Shown piece after piece: positions 26,658 to 40,380 of a DNA stretch of 64,000 bases (positions within the stretch are counted from its first letter, which is position 1; each line of letters starts with the position of its first letter). Source of the stretch: Pseudomonas sp. KK4 (GTDB taxonomy: Bacteria; Pseudomonadota; Gammaproteobacteria; Pseudomonadales; Pseudomonadaceae); contig NZ_LYVP01000011.1 in NCBI RefSeq assembly GCF_001984065.1, positions 32,620-96,619 on the forward strand, in the 5' to 3' direction. The position numbers and the translations under genes are program-made. Under the pieces are notes generated by a model, which was given only the letters and a program-made list of their open reading frames with translations, did not search any database and was not told the origin of the DNA.

Positions 26658-29195
26658 TCAGTCGGGTTGGCCGATCATCGTGCGAATCTTGTTCGCCAGC
26701 AGATCAATGGAAAACGGCTTGGCCACCATGTCCATGCCTTCTTCGAGAAAGCCCTGACGTTCGGCGGCCATCTGCGCGTAACCGGTCATGAACAGCACCT
26801 TGATCTGCGGCCGGCGCTGGCGGGCGATTTCCGCCAGTTGCCGGCCGTTCATGCCCGGCAGCCCGACATCAGTCACCAGCAGATCGACCCGCAGGTCCGA
26901 CTCGAGCAAGGGCAGGGCGGTTCTCGCGTCTTCGGCCTCGAACGCGCGATAACCCAGCTCCTTGAGCAAATTGAGCACCAGCATGCGGACCGCCGGATCG
27001 TCCTCCACCAGCACCACGGTTTCCCCGGCAATCGCTGGCGGCGCCTCGCCGATCACCGGCGACAGCACCGCTTGTGGCGCCTCCTCAAGCAGGCGCGGCA
27101 GGTACAGGCGCACGCTGGTGCCCTGGCCCGGCAGGCTGAACAGGCTGACATGGCCGCCCGACTGCTGGGCGAAGCCGTAGATCATCGATAGGCCAAGCCC
27201 CGTGCCCTGGCCGATGGGTTTGGTGGTGAAGAACGGATCGAAGGCCTTGGCCAGCACCTTGGGGGTCATGCCGGTGCCGTTGTCGCTGACGGCGATCATC
27301 AGGTAGTCGCCGGCCTTGACCGGTTCCAGGGTGTTGATGTCACTGCTGTCGAGGTACACGTTGGCGGTTTCGATGCGCAGTTCGCCACTCTCGGGCATCG
27401 CATCCCGGGCGTTGATCACCAGGTTGAGCAGGGCGTTTTCCAACTGGCTGACGTCGGTGCTGACCGGCCAGATGTCGTCCGCCAGCTGCAGGATGAGCTG
27501 GATGTGATCGCCCTTGGTGCGGCTGAACAGGTCTTCCAGCGAGCGAATCAGATCGTTGGCATTGAGTGGCTTGCGGTCCAGCGACTGGCGCCGCGAGAAC
27601 GCCAGCAAGCGGTGGGTGAGGGCGGCCGCGCGGTTGGCCGAGGACACCGCCGCTTCAGTGAATCGGGCGATTTCCGCCGTGCGGCCGTCGGCGATGTAGC
27701 GCTGCATCAGGTCGAGGCTGCCGATGATCCCAGTGAGCATGTTGTTGAAGTCATGGGCGATGCCGCCGGTGAGCTGGCCCACCGCTTCCATTTTCTGCGC
27801 ATGGCGCAAGGCGTCTTCGGCGCGTTCGCGCTCGAACATTTCGCTCTGCAGGCGCTGGTTGGTCTCGGCCAGTTGCCGGGTGCGGGCCGCGACGCGTTCT
27901 TCGAGGGTTTCGTTGAGGTTGCGCAGGGCCTCTTCGGTCTGTTTGCGCTCGGTCTCGTCGATCACGAAGATGTAAAAGCCATTGACGGCACCGTCCGCGC
28001 CGTGACGCGGCAAATAATTCATCAGGGCATGGCGGATGCTGCCGTCGCGGTGCGGCGTGTCAATGCTGAAGCAGCAGGGCTTGCCTGACAGCGCCTGGGC
28101 AATGTGCTCGGCGCGCAAGGCATAGGCCTCTTCGCCGAGCACCTCGCGGACGGTTTTGCCATAGAGCTCCTGGGGGGTGAGGCCGTACCAGTCCAGGTAG
28201 GCCGAGTTGTTCAGGCGAAAACGCTCCTCGTGGTCGACGTAACTGATCAGGATCGGCATGGCATTGATGATCAGTTGCAGTTCGTTCTGGCTCTGGCGCA
28301 GGGCCTGTTCGGTGTTTTTGCGCGCGGTCAGGTCCAGGGCGGCGCCGAGGAAACGGATCGGCCGGCCATGGTGGTCCTTGTAGCAGCGTCCACGGGCGAA
28401 CACCCAGCGCACCTGCCCGTCGGGCAGTAACAGGCGATATTCCACGGCGTATTCGGCACCCTGGGCAATGCACTGCTTGATGCTGCGGGCAATCATGGCG
28501 CGGTCTTGCGGGTGGACCCCGTGCAGGTATTCGCTGATCGGCAACTGGCCGGCCTTGGCCGGATCGATGCCATGCAACTGGGCGAAATGGGCATCGGCAA
28601 TGAAGCGGTCTTCGTTGATGTCCCAGTCCCAGGTGCCCACCGCGTCTGTGGCGGCGAGGGCCAGTTGCAGGCGTTCTTCGGTTTCCTGCTGGGCCTTGAG
28701 GCTGGCGGCCGAGCGCTGTTCCAGTTCCAGGGCAATGCGCCGGCGTTCATTGGTTTCGATGGCGGTCACCAGAATGCCGGCCACTTCAGCCCTTTCGTCG
28801 CGAATCGGGCTGTAGGTCAAATCGAGCCATAAGTCGGAATCTTTCCCGTCGCGTTGCAAGGTGAAGCGTTGCTCGCTGTAGGTCCGCACCTGGCCTTGTA
28901 GGACGGCGCTGTAAATGGGGTGGGTAAAGTCCTGGAGTTCCGGCCAGATCTGGTGTGTCGGCTGTCCGAAAGCGTGCGGGTGCTTGCTGCCGGCCAGCAG
29001 GGCGAAGCCGTCGTTGTAGATCTGGGTCAGCTGCGGCCCCCAGAGCAGCAGCATCGGCATCGGCGAGTGGATCACGATGTCCACGGCGGTGCGCAGGCTC
29101 TGGGGCCAGGTACTGGCGTCGCCCAGCGGGCTGTTCGCCCAGTCGAGCCGGGCGATCAGGGCCTGGGCATCGCTGCCGGTAGGTGATGGGTTCAT
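26658..29195 (-). CDS. hybrid sensor histidine kinase with PAS domains and receiver
   Basis: An 845-aa soluble sensor without clear membrane segments. An N-terminal PAS-like sensor domain opens with [23 protein letters not shown]. Two further PAS domains follow (about 200-320 and 330-450), then a short coiled coil. The HisKA H-box is [14 protein letters not shown], the HATPase domain has DNGTGM and GTGLGLSM, and a C-terminal receiver carries the phospho-acceptor Asp in [14 protein letters not shown]. Start 29195 (MNPSPTG) has an AGGA ribosome site; the longer frame reaches into the divergent promoter. The partner regulator is unknown. Confidence 0.9.
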   Translation of the reverse strand: MNPSPTGSDAQALIARLDWANSPLGDASTWPQSLRTAVDIVIHSPMPMLLLWGPQLTQIYNDGFALLAGSKHPHAFGQPTHQIWPELQDFTHPIYSAVLQGQVRTYSEQRFTLQRDGKDSDLWLDLTYSPIRDERAEVAGILVTAIETNERRRIALELEQRSAASLKAQQETEERLQLALAATDAVGTWDWDINEDRFIADAHFAQLHGIDPAKAGQLPISEYLHGVHPQDRAMIARSIKQCIAQGAEYAVEYRLLLPDGQVRWVFARGRCYKDHHGRPIRFLGAALDLTARKNTEQALRQSQNELQLIINAMPILISYVDHEERFRLNNSAYLDWYGLTPQELYGKTVREVLGEEAYALRAEHIAQALSGKPCCFSIDTPHRDGSIRHALMNYLPRHGADGAVNGFYIFVIDETERKQTEEALRNLNETLEERVAARTRQLAETNQRLQSEMFERERAEDALRHAQKMEAVGQLTGGIAHDFNNMLTGIIGSLDLMQRYIADGRTAEIARFTEAAVSSANRAAALTHRLLAFSRRQSLDRKPLNANDLIRSLEDLFSRTKGDHIQLILQLADDIWPVSTDVSQLENALLNLVINARDAMPESGELRIETANVYLDSSDINTLEPVKAGDYLMIAVSDNGTGMTPKVLAKAFDPFFTTKPIGQGTGLGLSMIYGFAQQSGGHVSLFSLPGQGTSVRLYLPRLLEEAPQAVLSPVIGEAPPAIAGETVVLVEDDPAVRMLVLNLLKELGYRAFEAEDARTALPLLESDLRVDLLVTDVGLPGMNGRQLAEIARQRRPQIKVLFMTGYAQMAAERQGFLEEGMDMVAKPFSIDLLANKIRTMIGQPD

Positions 29196-29312
29196 CAAGG
29201 TGTCCTGCAATGTCGGTCGATGTGCGGCGTCTACTATGCTTGCAGAGCGATGACTGCTCCGACCCTTTACGGTCATTTATATCAATTGAATGCTTCGCGG
29301 ATGCTTTTTGCC

Positions 29313-30422
29313 ATGGAAATCGATGCATTGTTGAAACGACTGGCCAGCCAGGATGGCTCTGACCTGTACCTGGCCACCGGTGCGCCGCCCAGTGCGCGGT
29401 TCGACGGTATTGTTACACCCCTGGCCGAACAATCGTTCAAACCGGGGGAAATTGCGGCGATGGCGGCGTCCATCATGGACGCCGAACAGCGTCTGGAGTT
29501 CGATCGTGAACTGGAGATGAACCTGGCGATTTCCCTGACGGGGATCGGGCGTTTCCGGGTCAATATTTTCAAACAGCGCAACGACGTGTCGATGGTGATT
29601 CGTAACGTCAAGCTCGACATTCCGCGTTTCGAAGACCTCAAGTTGCCGGCGGTGCTGCTGGACACGGTGATGCTCAAGCAGGGCCTGATGCTGTTCGTCG
29701 GCGCCACCGATTCGGGCAAGTCCACGTCGCTTGCGGCGTTGATCGACTACCGCAACCGCCACAGCCGCGGGCATATCGTCACCATCGAAGACCCGATCGA
29801 ATACATCCATCGGCACAAGTTGTCGATCATCAACCAGCGCGAAGTCGGCGTCGATACCCGCAGCTTCCATACGGCCCTGAAAAACACCCTGCGCCAGGCG
29901 CCGGATGTGGTACTGATCGGCGAAATCCGCGACCGGGAAACCATGGAGCATGCACTGGCCTTCGCCGATACGGGGCACCTGGTGATTTCCACCTTGCACG
30001 CCCACAACGCCAACCAGGCGTTGGACCGCATCCTCAACTTTTTCCCGGAGGAGCGCCGGGGTCAGTTGCTCAACGACCTGGGCAACAACCTCAAGGCGTT
30101 CGTGTCCCAACGCCTGGTACGCACCCGCGACGGGCAGCGGCGGGTGGCGGTGGAGGTGATGCTGGGGACGCCGACGGTGGGCGATCTTATCCGGCTCAAC
30201 CGGTTTGCCGAGATCAAGGAGATCATGGAGAAGTCCACGGCGCAGGGGATGCAGACGTTTGATGGGGCGTTGTTCGAGTTGGTGGTGGAAGGGGCGATCG
30301 ATGAAGAGGAAGCGTTGAAGTATGCGGACTCGGTGAACAACCTGCGGTTGCGGTTGAAACTGCATGCTGAAACCACGCCTGCTGCCCACGCGCCCCCGGG
30401 CGACTGGGGCCTCATCGACTGA
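29313..30422 (+). CDS. pilU: PilT/PilU-type twitching motility ATPase
   Basis: A 369-aa type IV pilus retraction ATPase. It aligns from MEIDALLKRLASQDGSDLYL with PilU starts. Walker A reads GATDSGKST (around residue 131), where the usual TGSGKS has an Asp in place of the first Gly. The Asp box, Walker B (VVLIGEIRDRETM) and His box (HLVISTLHAHNA) are normal. pilT is not adjacent. The longer open frame (from 29220) adds 31 residues that overlap the divergent promoter and look non-coding. Confidence 0.85.
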   Translation: MEIDALLKRLASQDGSDLYLATGAPPSARFDGIVTPLAEQSFKPGEIAAMAASIMDAEQRLEFDRELEMNLAISLTGIGRFRVNIFKQRNDVSMVIRNVKLDIPRFEDLKLPAVLLDTVMLKQGLMLFVGATDSGKSTSLAALIDYRNRHSRGHIVTIEDPIEYIHRHKLSIINQREVGVDTRSFHTALKNTLRQAPDVVLIGEIRDRETMEHALAFADTGHLVISTLHAHNANQALDRILNFFPEERRGQLLNDLGNNLKAFVSQRLVRTRDGQRRVAVEVMLGTPTVGDLIRLNRFAEIKEIMEKSTAQGMQTFDGALFELVVEGAIDEEEALKYADSVNNLRLRLKLHAETTPAAHAPPGDWGLID

Positions 30423-30433
30423 CACAGACCCCC

Positions 30434-30521
30434 TGTGGGAGCGGGCTTGCTCGCGAAGGCGGTGTGTCAGCTACATAAATGTTGATTGACACACCGCCTT
30501 CGCGAGCAAGCCCGCTCCCAC
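30434..30521. repeat. REP inverted pair
   Basis: Standard GTGGGAGCGGGCTTGCTCGCG pair between the convergent pilU and acetoacetyl-CoA synthetase genes. Confidence 0.9.
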
Positions 30522-30536
30522 CGGGTGAACTGTATT

Positions 30537-32492
<1,956 letters not shown>

Positions 32493-32529
32493 GGGTTGCC
32501 TCTTCTTGTTAATGCGTTCAATCCGCTTC

Positions 32530-32661
32530 GTGGCGAGGGAGCTTGCTCCCGCTGGGCGGCGAAGTCGCCCCAAAGCCTGAGACGATCATGTGTCAGACAG
32601 ATCGCGTTCGCCGGATTTGCGACTGCTGCGCAGCCTAGCGGGAGCACGCTCCCTCGCCACA
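32530..32661. repeat. REP inverted pair (GTGGCGAGGG subtype)
   Basis: Sits between the dehydrogenase and acetoacetyl-CoA synthetase genes. It could separate their expression or stabilise the upstream mRNA. Confidence 0.85.
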
Positions 32662-32679
32662 GGGTAGGGTGGCAGCGGG

Positions 32680-33453
32680 TTATTGCGCCAGCCACCCACC
32701 ATCGATATTCCACGCAGCCCCTCGCACCTGGGCGCCGGCCTCGCTGCACAGGAACAGCACCAGTTCACCCAGTTGCGGCGGTGTCACGAATTCCAGCGAC
32801 GGCTGTTTCTCCGCCAGCAGATCATGCTGTGCCTGTTGCGGATCGATGCCGGTGGCGGCGCGGTCGTCGATCTGTTTCTGTACCAGCGGCGTCAATACCC
32901 AGCCCGGGCAGATCGCGTTGCAGGTGACATTTGTGGTGGCAGTTTCCAGCGCGACGACCTTCGTCAGGCCGATCACACCGTGCTTGGCCGCCACGTAGGC
33001 GGCTTTGCCCGTCGAGCCCACCAGGCCATGCACCGACGCGATGTTGATCACTCGGCCCCAACCCTTGGCGCGCATGCCCGGCAGGCTCAGGCGAGTGCTG
33101 TGGAACACCGACGACAGGTTGATGGCGATGATCGAATCCCAGCGCTCCACCGGGAACTCGTCCACCGGTGCCACATGCTGGATGCCGGCGTTGTTGACCA
33201 GAATGTCGACGCCGCCGAATTCACGCTCGGCGTAGGCGATCATGTCGGCGATCTGCGCCGGGTCGCTGACGTCGGCCGGGTGATGGCCGACCTTGCCGCC
33301 GAACTGGCCGACTTCTGCGATAACCGCCGACGCATCGCCGAACCCGTTGAGGATCAGGTTGGCGCCAGCCTTGGCCAGGCTCAGCGCGATGCCCAGGCCG
33401 ATGCCGCTGGTGGAACCGGTGACCAGTGCGGTCTTGCCCGAAAGAGTCGTCAT
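32680..33453 (-). CDS. D-3-hydroxybutyrate dehydrogenase
   Basis: A 257-aa short-chain dehydrogenase. NAD-binding TGSTSGIGLGIA is near residue 12, NNAGIQHVAPV follows, and the catalytic Ser and Y-x-x-x-K are in INIASVHGLVGSTGKAAYVAAKHG. The C-terminal substrate loop (CPGWVLTPLVQKQI) is characteristic of hydroxybutyrate dehydrogenases. It starts seven bases after the permease stop, so the two are co-transcribed. Confidence 0.92.
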   Translation of the reverse strand: MTTLSGKTALVTGSTSGIGLGIALSLAKAGANLILNGFGDASAVIAEVGQFGGKVGHHPADVSDPAQIADMIAYAEREFGGVDILVNNAGIQHVAPVDEFPVERWDSIIAINLSSVFHSTRLSLPGMRAKGWGRVINIASVHGLVGSTGKAAYVAAKHGVIGLTKVVALETATTNVTCNAICPGWVLTPLVQKQIDDRAATGIDPQQAQHDLLAEKQPSLEFVTPPQLGELVLFLCSEAGAQVRGAAWNIDGGWLAQ

Positions 33454-33460
33454 GAATACC

Positions 33461-34852
33461 TCACACAATGCCAGTGGCGTAGAAAGTGCCGATGACCACG
33501 AAAACCGCCAGGGTCTTGATCAGCGTAATACAGAAAATGTCTTTGTAAGCTTCGCGGTGGGTCAGGCCGGTGACCGCCAGCAGGGTAATCACCGCGCCAT
33601 TGTGCGGCAGGGTGTCCATGCCGCCACTGGCCATTGCGGCCACGCGGTGCAGCACTTCCAGCGGGATGTTGGCGGCGTGGGCGGCGCTGATGAATTGCTC
33701 GGACATCGCCGCCAGGGCAATGCTCATGCCACCCGAGGCGGAGCCGGTGATACCGGCCAGCAAAGTTACCGTGATCGCTTCGTTGACCAGCGGATTGGGA
33801 ATGCTCTTGAGCCAGTCGGCCAGCACCAGGAAGCCTGGCAGCGAGGCGATCACTGCACCGAAACCGTATTCCGAAGCGGTGTTCATCGCCGCCAGCAATG
33901 CTCCGCTGACCGCGCTTTTGCTGCCCTCGGCCAGTTTGCTGCGGATCGCCTGGAAACCGAAGGCCAGCACCATGAGGATGCCCACCAGCAAGGCTGCCTG
34001 AACGGCCCAGATCGCTGTGAGCTTGGCGATGTCGGTGGTCACCGGGGTGGCCATGCCCGGCAGCGCCAGGCTGTGGGTCTTGCCGTACCACTGGGGAATC
34101 CACTGGGTGAACAGCAGGTTCATGATGCCCACGGCCAGCAACGGCGACAGGGCAATCCACGGGTTGGGCAACTTGATGTCGGCGGCGGTTTCCGGCTCAT
34201 TGCGCAGCTCGGTGCCATAACCTTCACCGGCGCGCTGGGCCTTGTTGCGCTGGCGCTGGAGGAACAGCATGCCGGCGCAGAACACGAAGATCGTACCGAT
34301 CACGCCCAGCCACGGCGCGGCCCAGGCGGTGGTGTTGAAGAACGTGCTGGGGATGATGTTCTGAATCTGCGGGGTGCCGGGCAGGGCGTCCATGGTGAAC
34401 GAAAACGCACCGAGGGCGATGGTCGCCGGGATCAGGCGCTTGGGAATATTGCTCTGGCGGAACATTTCGGCGGCAAACGGATAGACCGCGAACACCACCA
34501 CGAACAGCGACACGCCACCGTAGGTGAGCAGGGCGCAGACCAGCACGATCACCAGCATCGCCTGGCGAGTGCCGAGCAAACGAATGGCCGCGGCGACGAT
34601 GGAACGGGAGAAGCCTGACAACTCGATCAGCTTGCCGAACACCGCACCGAGCAGGAATACCGGGAAGTACAGTTTGATGAAGCCGACCATTTTCTCCATG
34701 AACACGCCGGTGAAGGCGGGCGCGACGGCGGAAGGGTCAGTCAACAGGACAGCGCCGAGGGCGGCGATCGGGGCGAAAAGGATAACGCTGTAGCCACGGT
34801 AGGCAGCCAGCATCAGCAGCGCGAGGGCTGCCAAGGCAATGATCACACTCAT
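33461..34852 (-). CDS. GntP family permease, probable 3-hydroxybutyrate uptake
   Basis: A 463-aa inner-membrane carrier with about 12 hydrophobic segments and the GntP-type features GKLIELSGFSRSIV and ITGSASGGMSIAL. Family members carry gluconate or hydroxy acids. The linked 3-hydroxybutyrate dehydrogenase and acetoacetyl-CoA synthetase point to 3-hydroxybutyrate. First gene downstream of a sigma-54 promoter. Confidence 0.88.
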   Translation of the reverse strand: MSVIIALAALALLMLAAYRGYSVILFAPIAALGAVLLTDPSAVAPAFTGVFMEKMVGFIKLYFPVFLLGAVFGKLIELSGFSRSIVAAAIRLLGTRQAMLVIVLVCALLTYGGVSLFVVVFAVYPFAAEMFRQSNIPKRLIPATIALGAFSFTMDALPGTPQIQNIIPSTFFNTTAWAAPWLGVIGTIFVFCAGMLFLQRQRNKAQRAGEGYGTELRNEPETAADIKLPNPWIALSPLLAVGIMNLLFTQWIPQWYGKTHSLALPGMATPVTTDIAKLTAIWAVQAALLVGILMVLAFGFQAIRSKLAEGSKSAVSGALLAAMNTASEYGFGAVIASLPGFLVLADWLKSIPNPLVNEAITVTLLAGITGSASGGMSIALAAMSEQFISAAHAANIPLEVLHRVAAMASGGMDTLPHNGAVITLLAVTGLTHREAYKDIFCITLIKTLAVFVVIGTFYATGIV

Positions 34853-34909
34853 GGTGTGTCTCCTGGGATTGTTATTTTTGTGTGGTGAATTTTTGTAGGA
34901 AGGGTCTAA

Positions 34910-34925
34910 AGCGAGTTCCGTGCCA
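34910..34925 (-). promoter_or_regulatory. sigma-54 promoter for the hydroxybutyrate operon
   Basis: On the minus strand TGGCACGGAACTCGCT matches the -24/-12 consensus (TGGCACG, four bases, then T-n-GC) with GG and GC correctly spaced. It lies about 58 bases before the permease start. A sigma-54 activator gene is directly upstream. Confidence 0.8.
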
Positions 34926-35024
34926 TTTTCTTAAGCGATTGAAATATAAGGAAATATTTGTCGTGGGGGCGACGGATTTGATGGGTTTGTCTCTATTTTG
35001 AGATGTTTGTTGCCACGACGAGCG

Positions 35025-35108
35025 CCTTCGCGAGCAAGCCCGCTCCCACAGTGGAACGGAGGTGGCCTATGGAATACGGTCCCTGTGGGCGCGGGCTTGC
35101 TCGCGAAG
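35025..35108. repeat. REP inverted pair
   Basis: Standard REP pair (one copy reads GTGGGCGCGGG) between the activator gene and the permease promoter. About 100 bases separate it from the -24 element. Confidence 0.88.
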
Positions 35109-35141
35109 AGGCCATATCTACCAATAGAGATTTATGTCTCT

Positions 35142-36557
35142 CTACAGAGACTCCACAATCCCCAACGCCACCATCTTCTTGTACAACGTCGACCGCCCCA
35201 GCCCCAACCGCGCCGCGGCCTCAATCACCTTACCCCCGCATTGCGCCAGGGTGGCCTCGATCAATTGCCGGTCAAAGCGCTCGCGCGCCGCGCTGAACGT
35301 CTCATGTTCAAGGGGCTCGACGGTCAACGGAATCACTCGCTCAACCGGACTGAAGGTGCCGATCGCCGCGCGAATATCAGCAGCGGTCAGCCGCAAATCA
35401 TCACTGAGCAACGCCGCGCGCTCCAGCACGTTGCGCAACTCCCGAATGTTCCCCGGCCAGGCGTGTTGCCCCAGCAACCCAAGCGCTTCGCTGTGCAGTT
35501 CATGCTGGCTGCGCAGTTCTTCGAGGATCGCTTCGCTGAGGGCGGGCAGGTCATCAAGCCGATCGCGCAGCGGTGGCACCTGGATCGGCAGGACGTTGAG
35601 GCGGTAATACAGATCGGCGCGGAATTCACCGCGTTTGATCGCAGCTTCCAGGTCCGTGGACGTGGCGGCAATCACCCGCACATCGCTCTGAATGACGTCG
35701 TTGGAGCCCACCGGCTCGAATTCCTTTTCCTGCAACACCCGCAGCAGTTTGCTTTGCAGTGGCAGCGGCATGTCGCCGATTTCATCGAGAAACAGCGTGC
35801 CGCCCTGGGCAATTTGCAACTTGCCGACGCGGCCTTTGCGGTCGGCGCCGGTAAAGGCGCCGGGGGCGGTGCCGAAGAACTCGGCTTCCAGCAGCGATTC
35901 GGGGATCGCCGCGCTGTTGATGCTGACAAATGCCTTGTGCGCCCGGGGCGAGGCGTTGTGGATGGCCTGGGCCAGCAGCTCTTTGCCGGTGCCGGTCTCG
36001 CCGAGCAGCAACACCGGCGACTCGGTGCTGGCGCTGCGCCGGGCGCGACGCTTGACTTCCAGGCTCGCGGCGCTGGTGCCGATGAAGTGGGCGAAGTTGT
36101 ATTTGGTCTGGCGCGCACGCAGCAGCGAGCGAGTGGAGGCGAGTTCCTCCTGCATGCTCATGTAGCGCTTGAGCATCGGCGACAGGCTGCGCAGTTCGTC
36201 GAACAGGGCAAAACCGATGGCGCCGATCACTTCGCCGGCATCGTCGTGGATCGGCAGGCGCATGACCACCAGCGGTTCCTTGGGGGTGTCCTGCATGTCC
36301 AGCAGGATCGGCCGTCCGGTGCGCACCACTTCGCGCAGCAGGCTGCCGGGGATCACGCTTTCGCAGGCCTTGCCGATGGCGCCCTGGGCCGACTCCAGGC
36401 CGAAACGCCGGGCATAGCGTTCGTTCATCCAGACGATGTTGGCATCGCGGTCGACGATCACCGTGCCTTCACTCGACTGCTCGATGATCTCGAACAGAGA
36501 GCGGATCGCCAGCAGGCGCACGCGCTGGTAGTCCTTGAGGCTTTCGGTGGTGTTCAT
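35142..36557 (-). CDS. sigma-54-dependent activator with PAS domain
   Basis: A 471-aa enhancer-binding protein. An N-terminal PAS domain spans about residues 20-130. The AAA+ domain has Walker A GETGTGKE, the sigma-54 loop GAFTGA, and Walker B GGTLFLDEIGDM. A C-terminal Fis-type HTH ends AARLGLGRSTLYKKMVALGI. The AAA+ architecture requires sigma-54, and a good sigma-54 promoter lies just downstream, so this is very likely the activator of the permease-dehydrogenase operon. Start 36557 (MNTTESLKDY) is chosen because the longer frame runs through a REP element. Confidence 0.92.
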   Translation of the reverse strand: MNTTESLKDYQRVRLLAIRSLFEIIEQSSEGTVIVDRDANIVWMNERYARRFGLESAQGAIGKACESVIPGSLLREVVRTGRPILLDMQDTPKEPLVVMRLPIHDDAGEVIGAIGFALFDELRSLSPMLKRYMSMQEELASTRSLLRARQTKYNFAHFIGTSAASLEVKRRARRSASTESPVLLLGETGTGKELLAQAIHNASPRAHKAFVSINSAAIPESLLEAEFFGTAPGAFTGADRKGRVGKLQIAQGGTLFLDEIGDMPLPLQSKLLRVLQEKEFEPVGSNDVIQSDVRVIAATSTDLEAAIKRGEFRADLYYRLNVLPIQVPPLRDRLDDLPALSEAILEELRSQHELHSEALGLLGQHAWPGNIRELRNVLERAALLSDDLRLTAADIRAAIGTFSPVERVIPLTVEPLEHETFSAARERFDRQLIEATLAQCGGKVIEAAARLGLGRSTLYKKMVALGIVESL

Positions 36558-36593
36558 GGGATTGATCCTGATGATGTGTTGCCTGGGCCGGCC

Positions 36594-36671
36594 TCTTCGC
36601 GAGCAAGGCCGCTCCCACAGGGGATCTGTGGTGTTCACAAACCCCCTGTGGGAGCGGGCTTGCTCGCGAAG
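36594..36671. repeat. REP inverted pair
   Basis: Two REP copies between the activator gene and the yejF-type gene, both read on the minus strand. Confidence 0.88.
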
Positions 36672-36701
36672 GGTGCGACGCGGTCTGGCGTCATGACACC
36701 A

Positions 36702-38288
<1,587 letters not shown>

Positions 38289-38296
38289 CGTCCGCG

Positions 38297-39319
38297 TCAG
38301 GATCGGGGGTCAAAGGCATCGCGCAACGCTTCGCCGATGAACACCAATAAAGAAAGAATCAACGCCAGGGTGAAAAACGCGGTCAGCCCCAGCCACGGCG
38401 CTTGCAGGTTCTGTTTGCCCTGGCCGATCAGTTCGCCCAGCGAGGCGCTGCCGGCCGGCATGCCGAAGCCAAGGAAGTCCAGCGCGGTGAGGGTAGAGAT
38501 CGCCCCGGTCAAAATGAACGGCAGGTAACTCAGGGTCGCGTTCATGGCGTTGGGCAGGATGTGCCGCACGATCACCTTGCGGTCGGTCAGGCCCAGGGCT
38601 CGGGCGGCCTTGACGTATTCCAGGTTGCGCCCGCGCAGGAACTCGGCGCGCACCACGTCCACCAGCGCCAGCCAGGAAAACAGCGCCATGATCCCCAGCA
38701 GCCACCAGAAGTTGGGCTCGACGAACCCCGACAGGATGATCAGCAGGTAGAGCACCGGTAGTCCCGACCAGACTTCCAGCAGGCGCTGACCGATCAGGTC
38801 GACCCAGCCGCCGTAATAGCCTTGCAGGGCGCCCGCGGCAATGCCGATCAGCGCACTGACGAAGGTCAGCATCAAGGCAAACAGAATCGACACTCGGGCG
38901 CCGAAAATCACACGGGCCAGCACGTCCCGCGCCTGATCGTCGGTACCCAGCCAATTGACGCTCGAAGGCGGGCTGGGGGCCGGTTTGTTCAGGTCGTAGT
39001 TCGGCGTGTCGTCGCTGAACGGGATCGGCGGGAACAGCAGCCAGCCGCCGTCCTTCTTGATCAGTTGCTGCACATAGTCGCTGCGGTAGTCGGCCTGGAA
39101 CGGCAGTTGCCCGCCAAATTCCTGCTCGGTGTAGCGCTGGAAGACCGGGAAGTACCACTGGCCCTGATAGCTGACCACCAGCGGTTTATCGTTGGCGATC
39201 AACTCGCCCCCCAGGCTCAGCAGGAACAGGCCGACGAACAGCCACAGCGACCACCAGCCGCGACGGTTTTTCTTGAAACGTTCGAAACGACGACGAGCCA
39301 GCGGCGAAAGCTTGAACAT
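38297..39319 (-). CDS. yejE: peptide ABC transporter permease YejE
   Basis: A 340-aa DppC-type inner-membrane permease. One hydrophobic segment lies near the N-terminus (about 20-40), then a long periplasmic loop (about 45-135), then the permease core with LGTDDQARDVLARVIFGAR and the EAA-type loop YVKAARALGLTDRKVIVRHILPN. Start 39319 overlaps the yejB stop by one base (TGATG). Confidence 0.92.
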   Translation of the reverse strand: MFKLSPLARRRFERFKKNRRGWWSLWLFVGLFLLSLGGELIANDKPLVVSYQGQWYFPVFQRYTEQEFGGQLPFQADYRSDYVQQLIKKDGGWLLFPPIPFSDDTPNYDLNKPAPSPPSSVNWLGTDDQARDVLARVIFGARVSILFALMLTFVSALIGIAAGALQGYYGGWVDLIGQRLLEVWSGLPVLYLLIILSGFVEPNFWWLLGIMALFSWLALVDVVRAEFLRGRNLEYVKAARALGLTDRKVIVRHILPNAMNATLSYLPFILTGAISTLTALDFLGFGMPAGSASLGELIGQGKQNLQAPWLGLTAFFTLALILSLLVFIGEALRDAFDPRS

Positions 39320-40380
39320 CAGGCATTCCTCGCAGCGAAGTCGATGCGCGGGTCGACCAGGGTGTAGCACAGGTCGCCCACCAGTTTTATCAGCAGGCCG
39401 AACAGGGTGAAGATGAACAGCGAACCGAACACCACCGGATAGTCCCGTGACACCGCCGCTTCGTAGCTCATGCGACCCAGGCCATCAAGGGAGAAGATCA
39501 CCTCGATCAGCAGCGAGCCGGCAAAGAACACACTGATGAACGCCTGGGGAATCCCCGACACCACCAGCAACATGGCATTGCGGAACACGTGGCCGTACAG
39601 CACCCGCCGCTCACTCAAGCCCTTGGCACGGGCAGTCACCACGTACTGGCGGGTGATTTCATTCAAGAACGAGTTTTTGGTGAGGATGGTCAGGGTCGCG
39701 AAACCACCGATCACCAGCGCCGTCACCGGCAGCACCAGGTGCCAGAAGTAGTCGGCGATCTTGCCCAGGGTCGACAGCGACTCGAAGTTGTCCGACACCA
39801 GCCCGCGCACCGGGAACCAGTTCAGCGACGTGCCGCCGGCGAACACCACGATCAGGAACATGGCGAACAGGAACGCCGGCATCGCATAGCCGACGATGAT
39901 CGCGGTGCTGCTCCAGATGTCGAACTGACTGCCGTGATGCACCGCTTTGCGGATGCCCAGCGGAATCGATACCAGGTAAGTGATCAGCGTGGCCCAGAGC
40001 CCGAGGGAAATGGTCACCGGCATTTTCTGCAGGATCAGGTCGGTGACGGTGGCGCCGCGGAAAAAGCTTTTGCCGAAGTCCAGCCTTGCGTAGCTGGTGA
40101 GCATCAGCCACAGCCGCTCATGGGCCGGTTTGTCGAAGCCGTACTGTTTCTCGATGTCCTTGATCAATTGTGGATCGAGGCCGCGACTGGCCCGGGACGT
40201 GCCGCTCATGGATTCGCCGGAGCTGCCGCCGACCGTGGCCCCGCCAATGCCTTGCAGATGGGCGATGGCCTGTTCCACCGGCCCGCCGGGGGCGGCCTGG
40301 ACGATGACGAAGTTGACCAGGAGGATGATCACCAGCGTCGGAATGATCAGCAGCAGGCGCCGCAATATGTAAGCCCACAT
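39319..40380 (-). CDS. yejB: peptide ABC transporter permease YejB
   Basis: A 353-aa DppB-type permease. It starts [20 protein letters not shown], with the N-terminal helix, and has the EAA loop around [23 protein letters not shown]. Both its ends overlap neighbours by one base (TGATG), a tight translational coupling typical of yej operons. Confidence 0.93.
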   Translation of the reverse strand: MWAYILRRLLLIIPTLVIILLVNFVIVQAAPGGPVEQAIAHLQGIGGATVGGSSGESMSGTSRASRGLDPQLIKDIEKQYGFDKPAHERLWLMLTSYARLDFGKSFFRGATVTDLILQKMPVTISLGLWATLITYLVSIPLGIRKAVHHGSQFDIWSSTAIIVGYAMPAFLFAMFLIVVFAGGTSLNWFPVRGLVSDNFESLSTLGKIADYFWHLVLPVTALVIGGFATLTILTKNSFLNEITRQYVVTARAKGLSERRVLYGHVFRNAMLLVVSGIPQAFISVFFAGSLLIEVIFSLDGLGRMSYEAAVSRDYPVVFGSLFIFTLFGLLIKLVGDLCYTLVDPRIDFAARNA

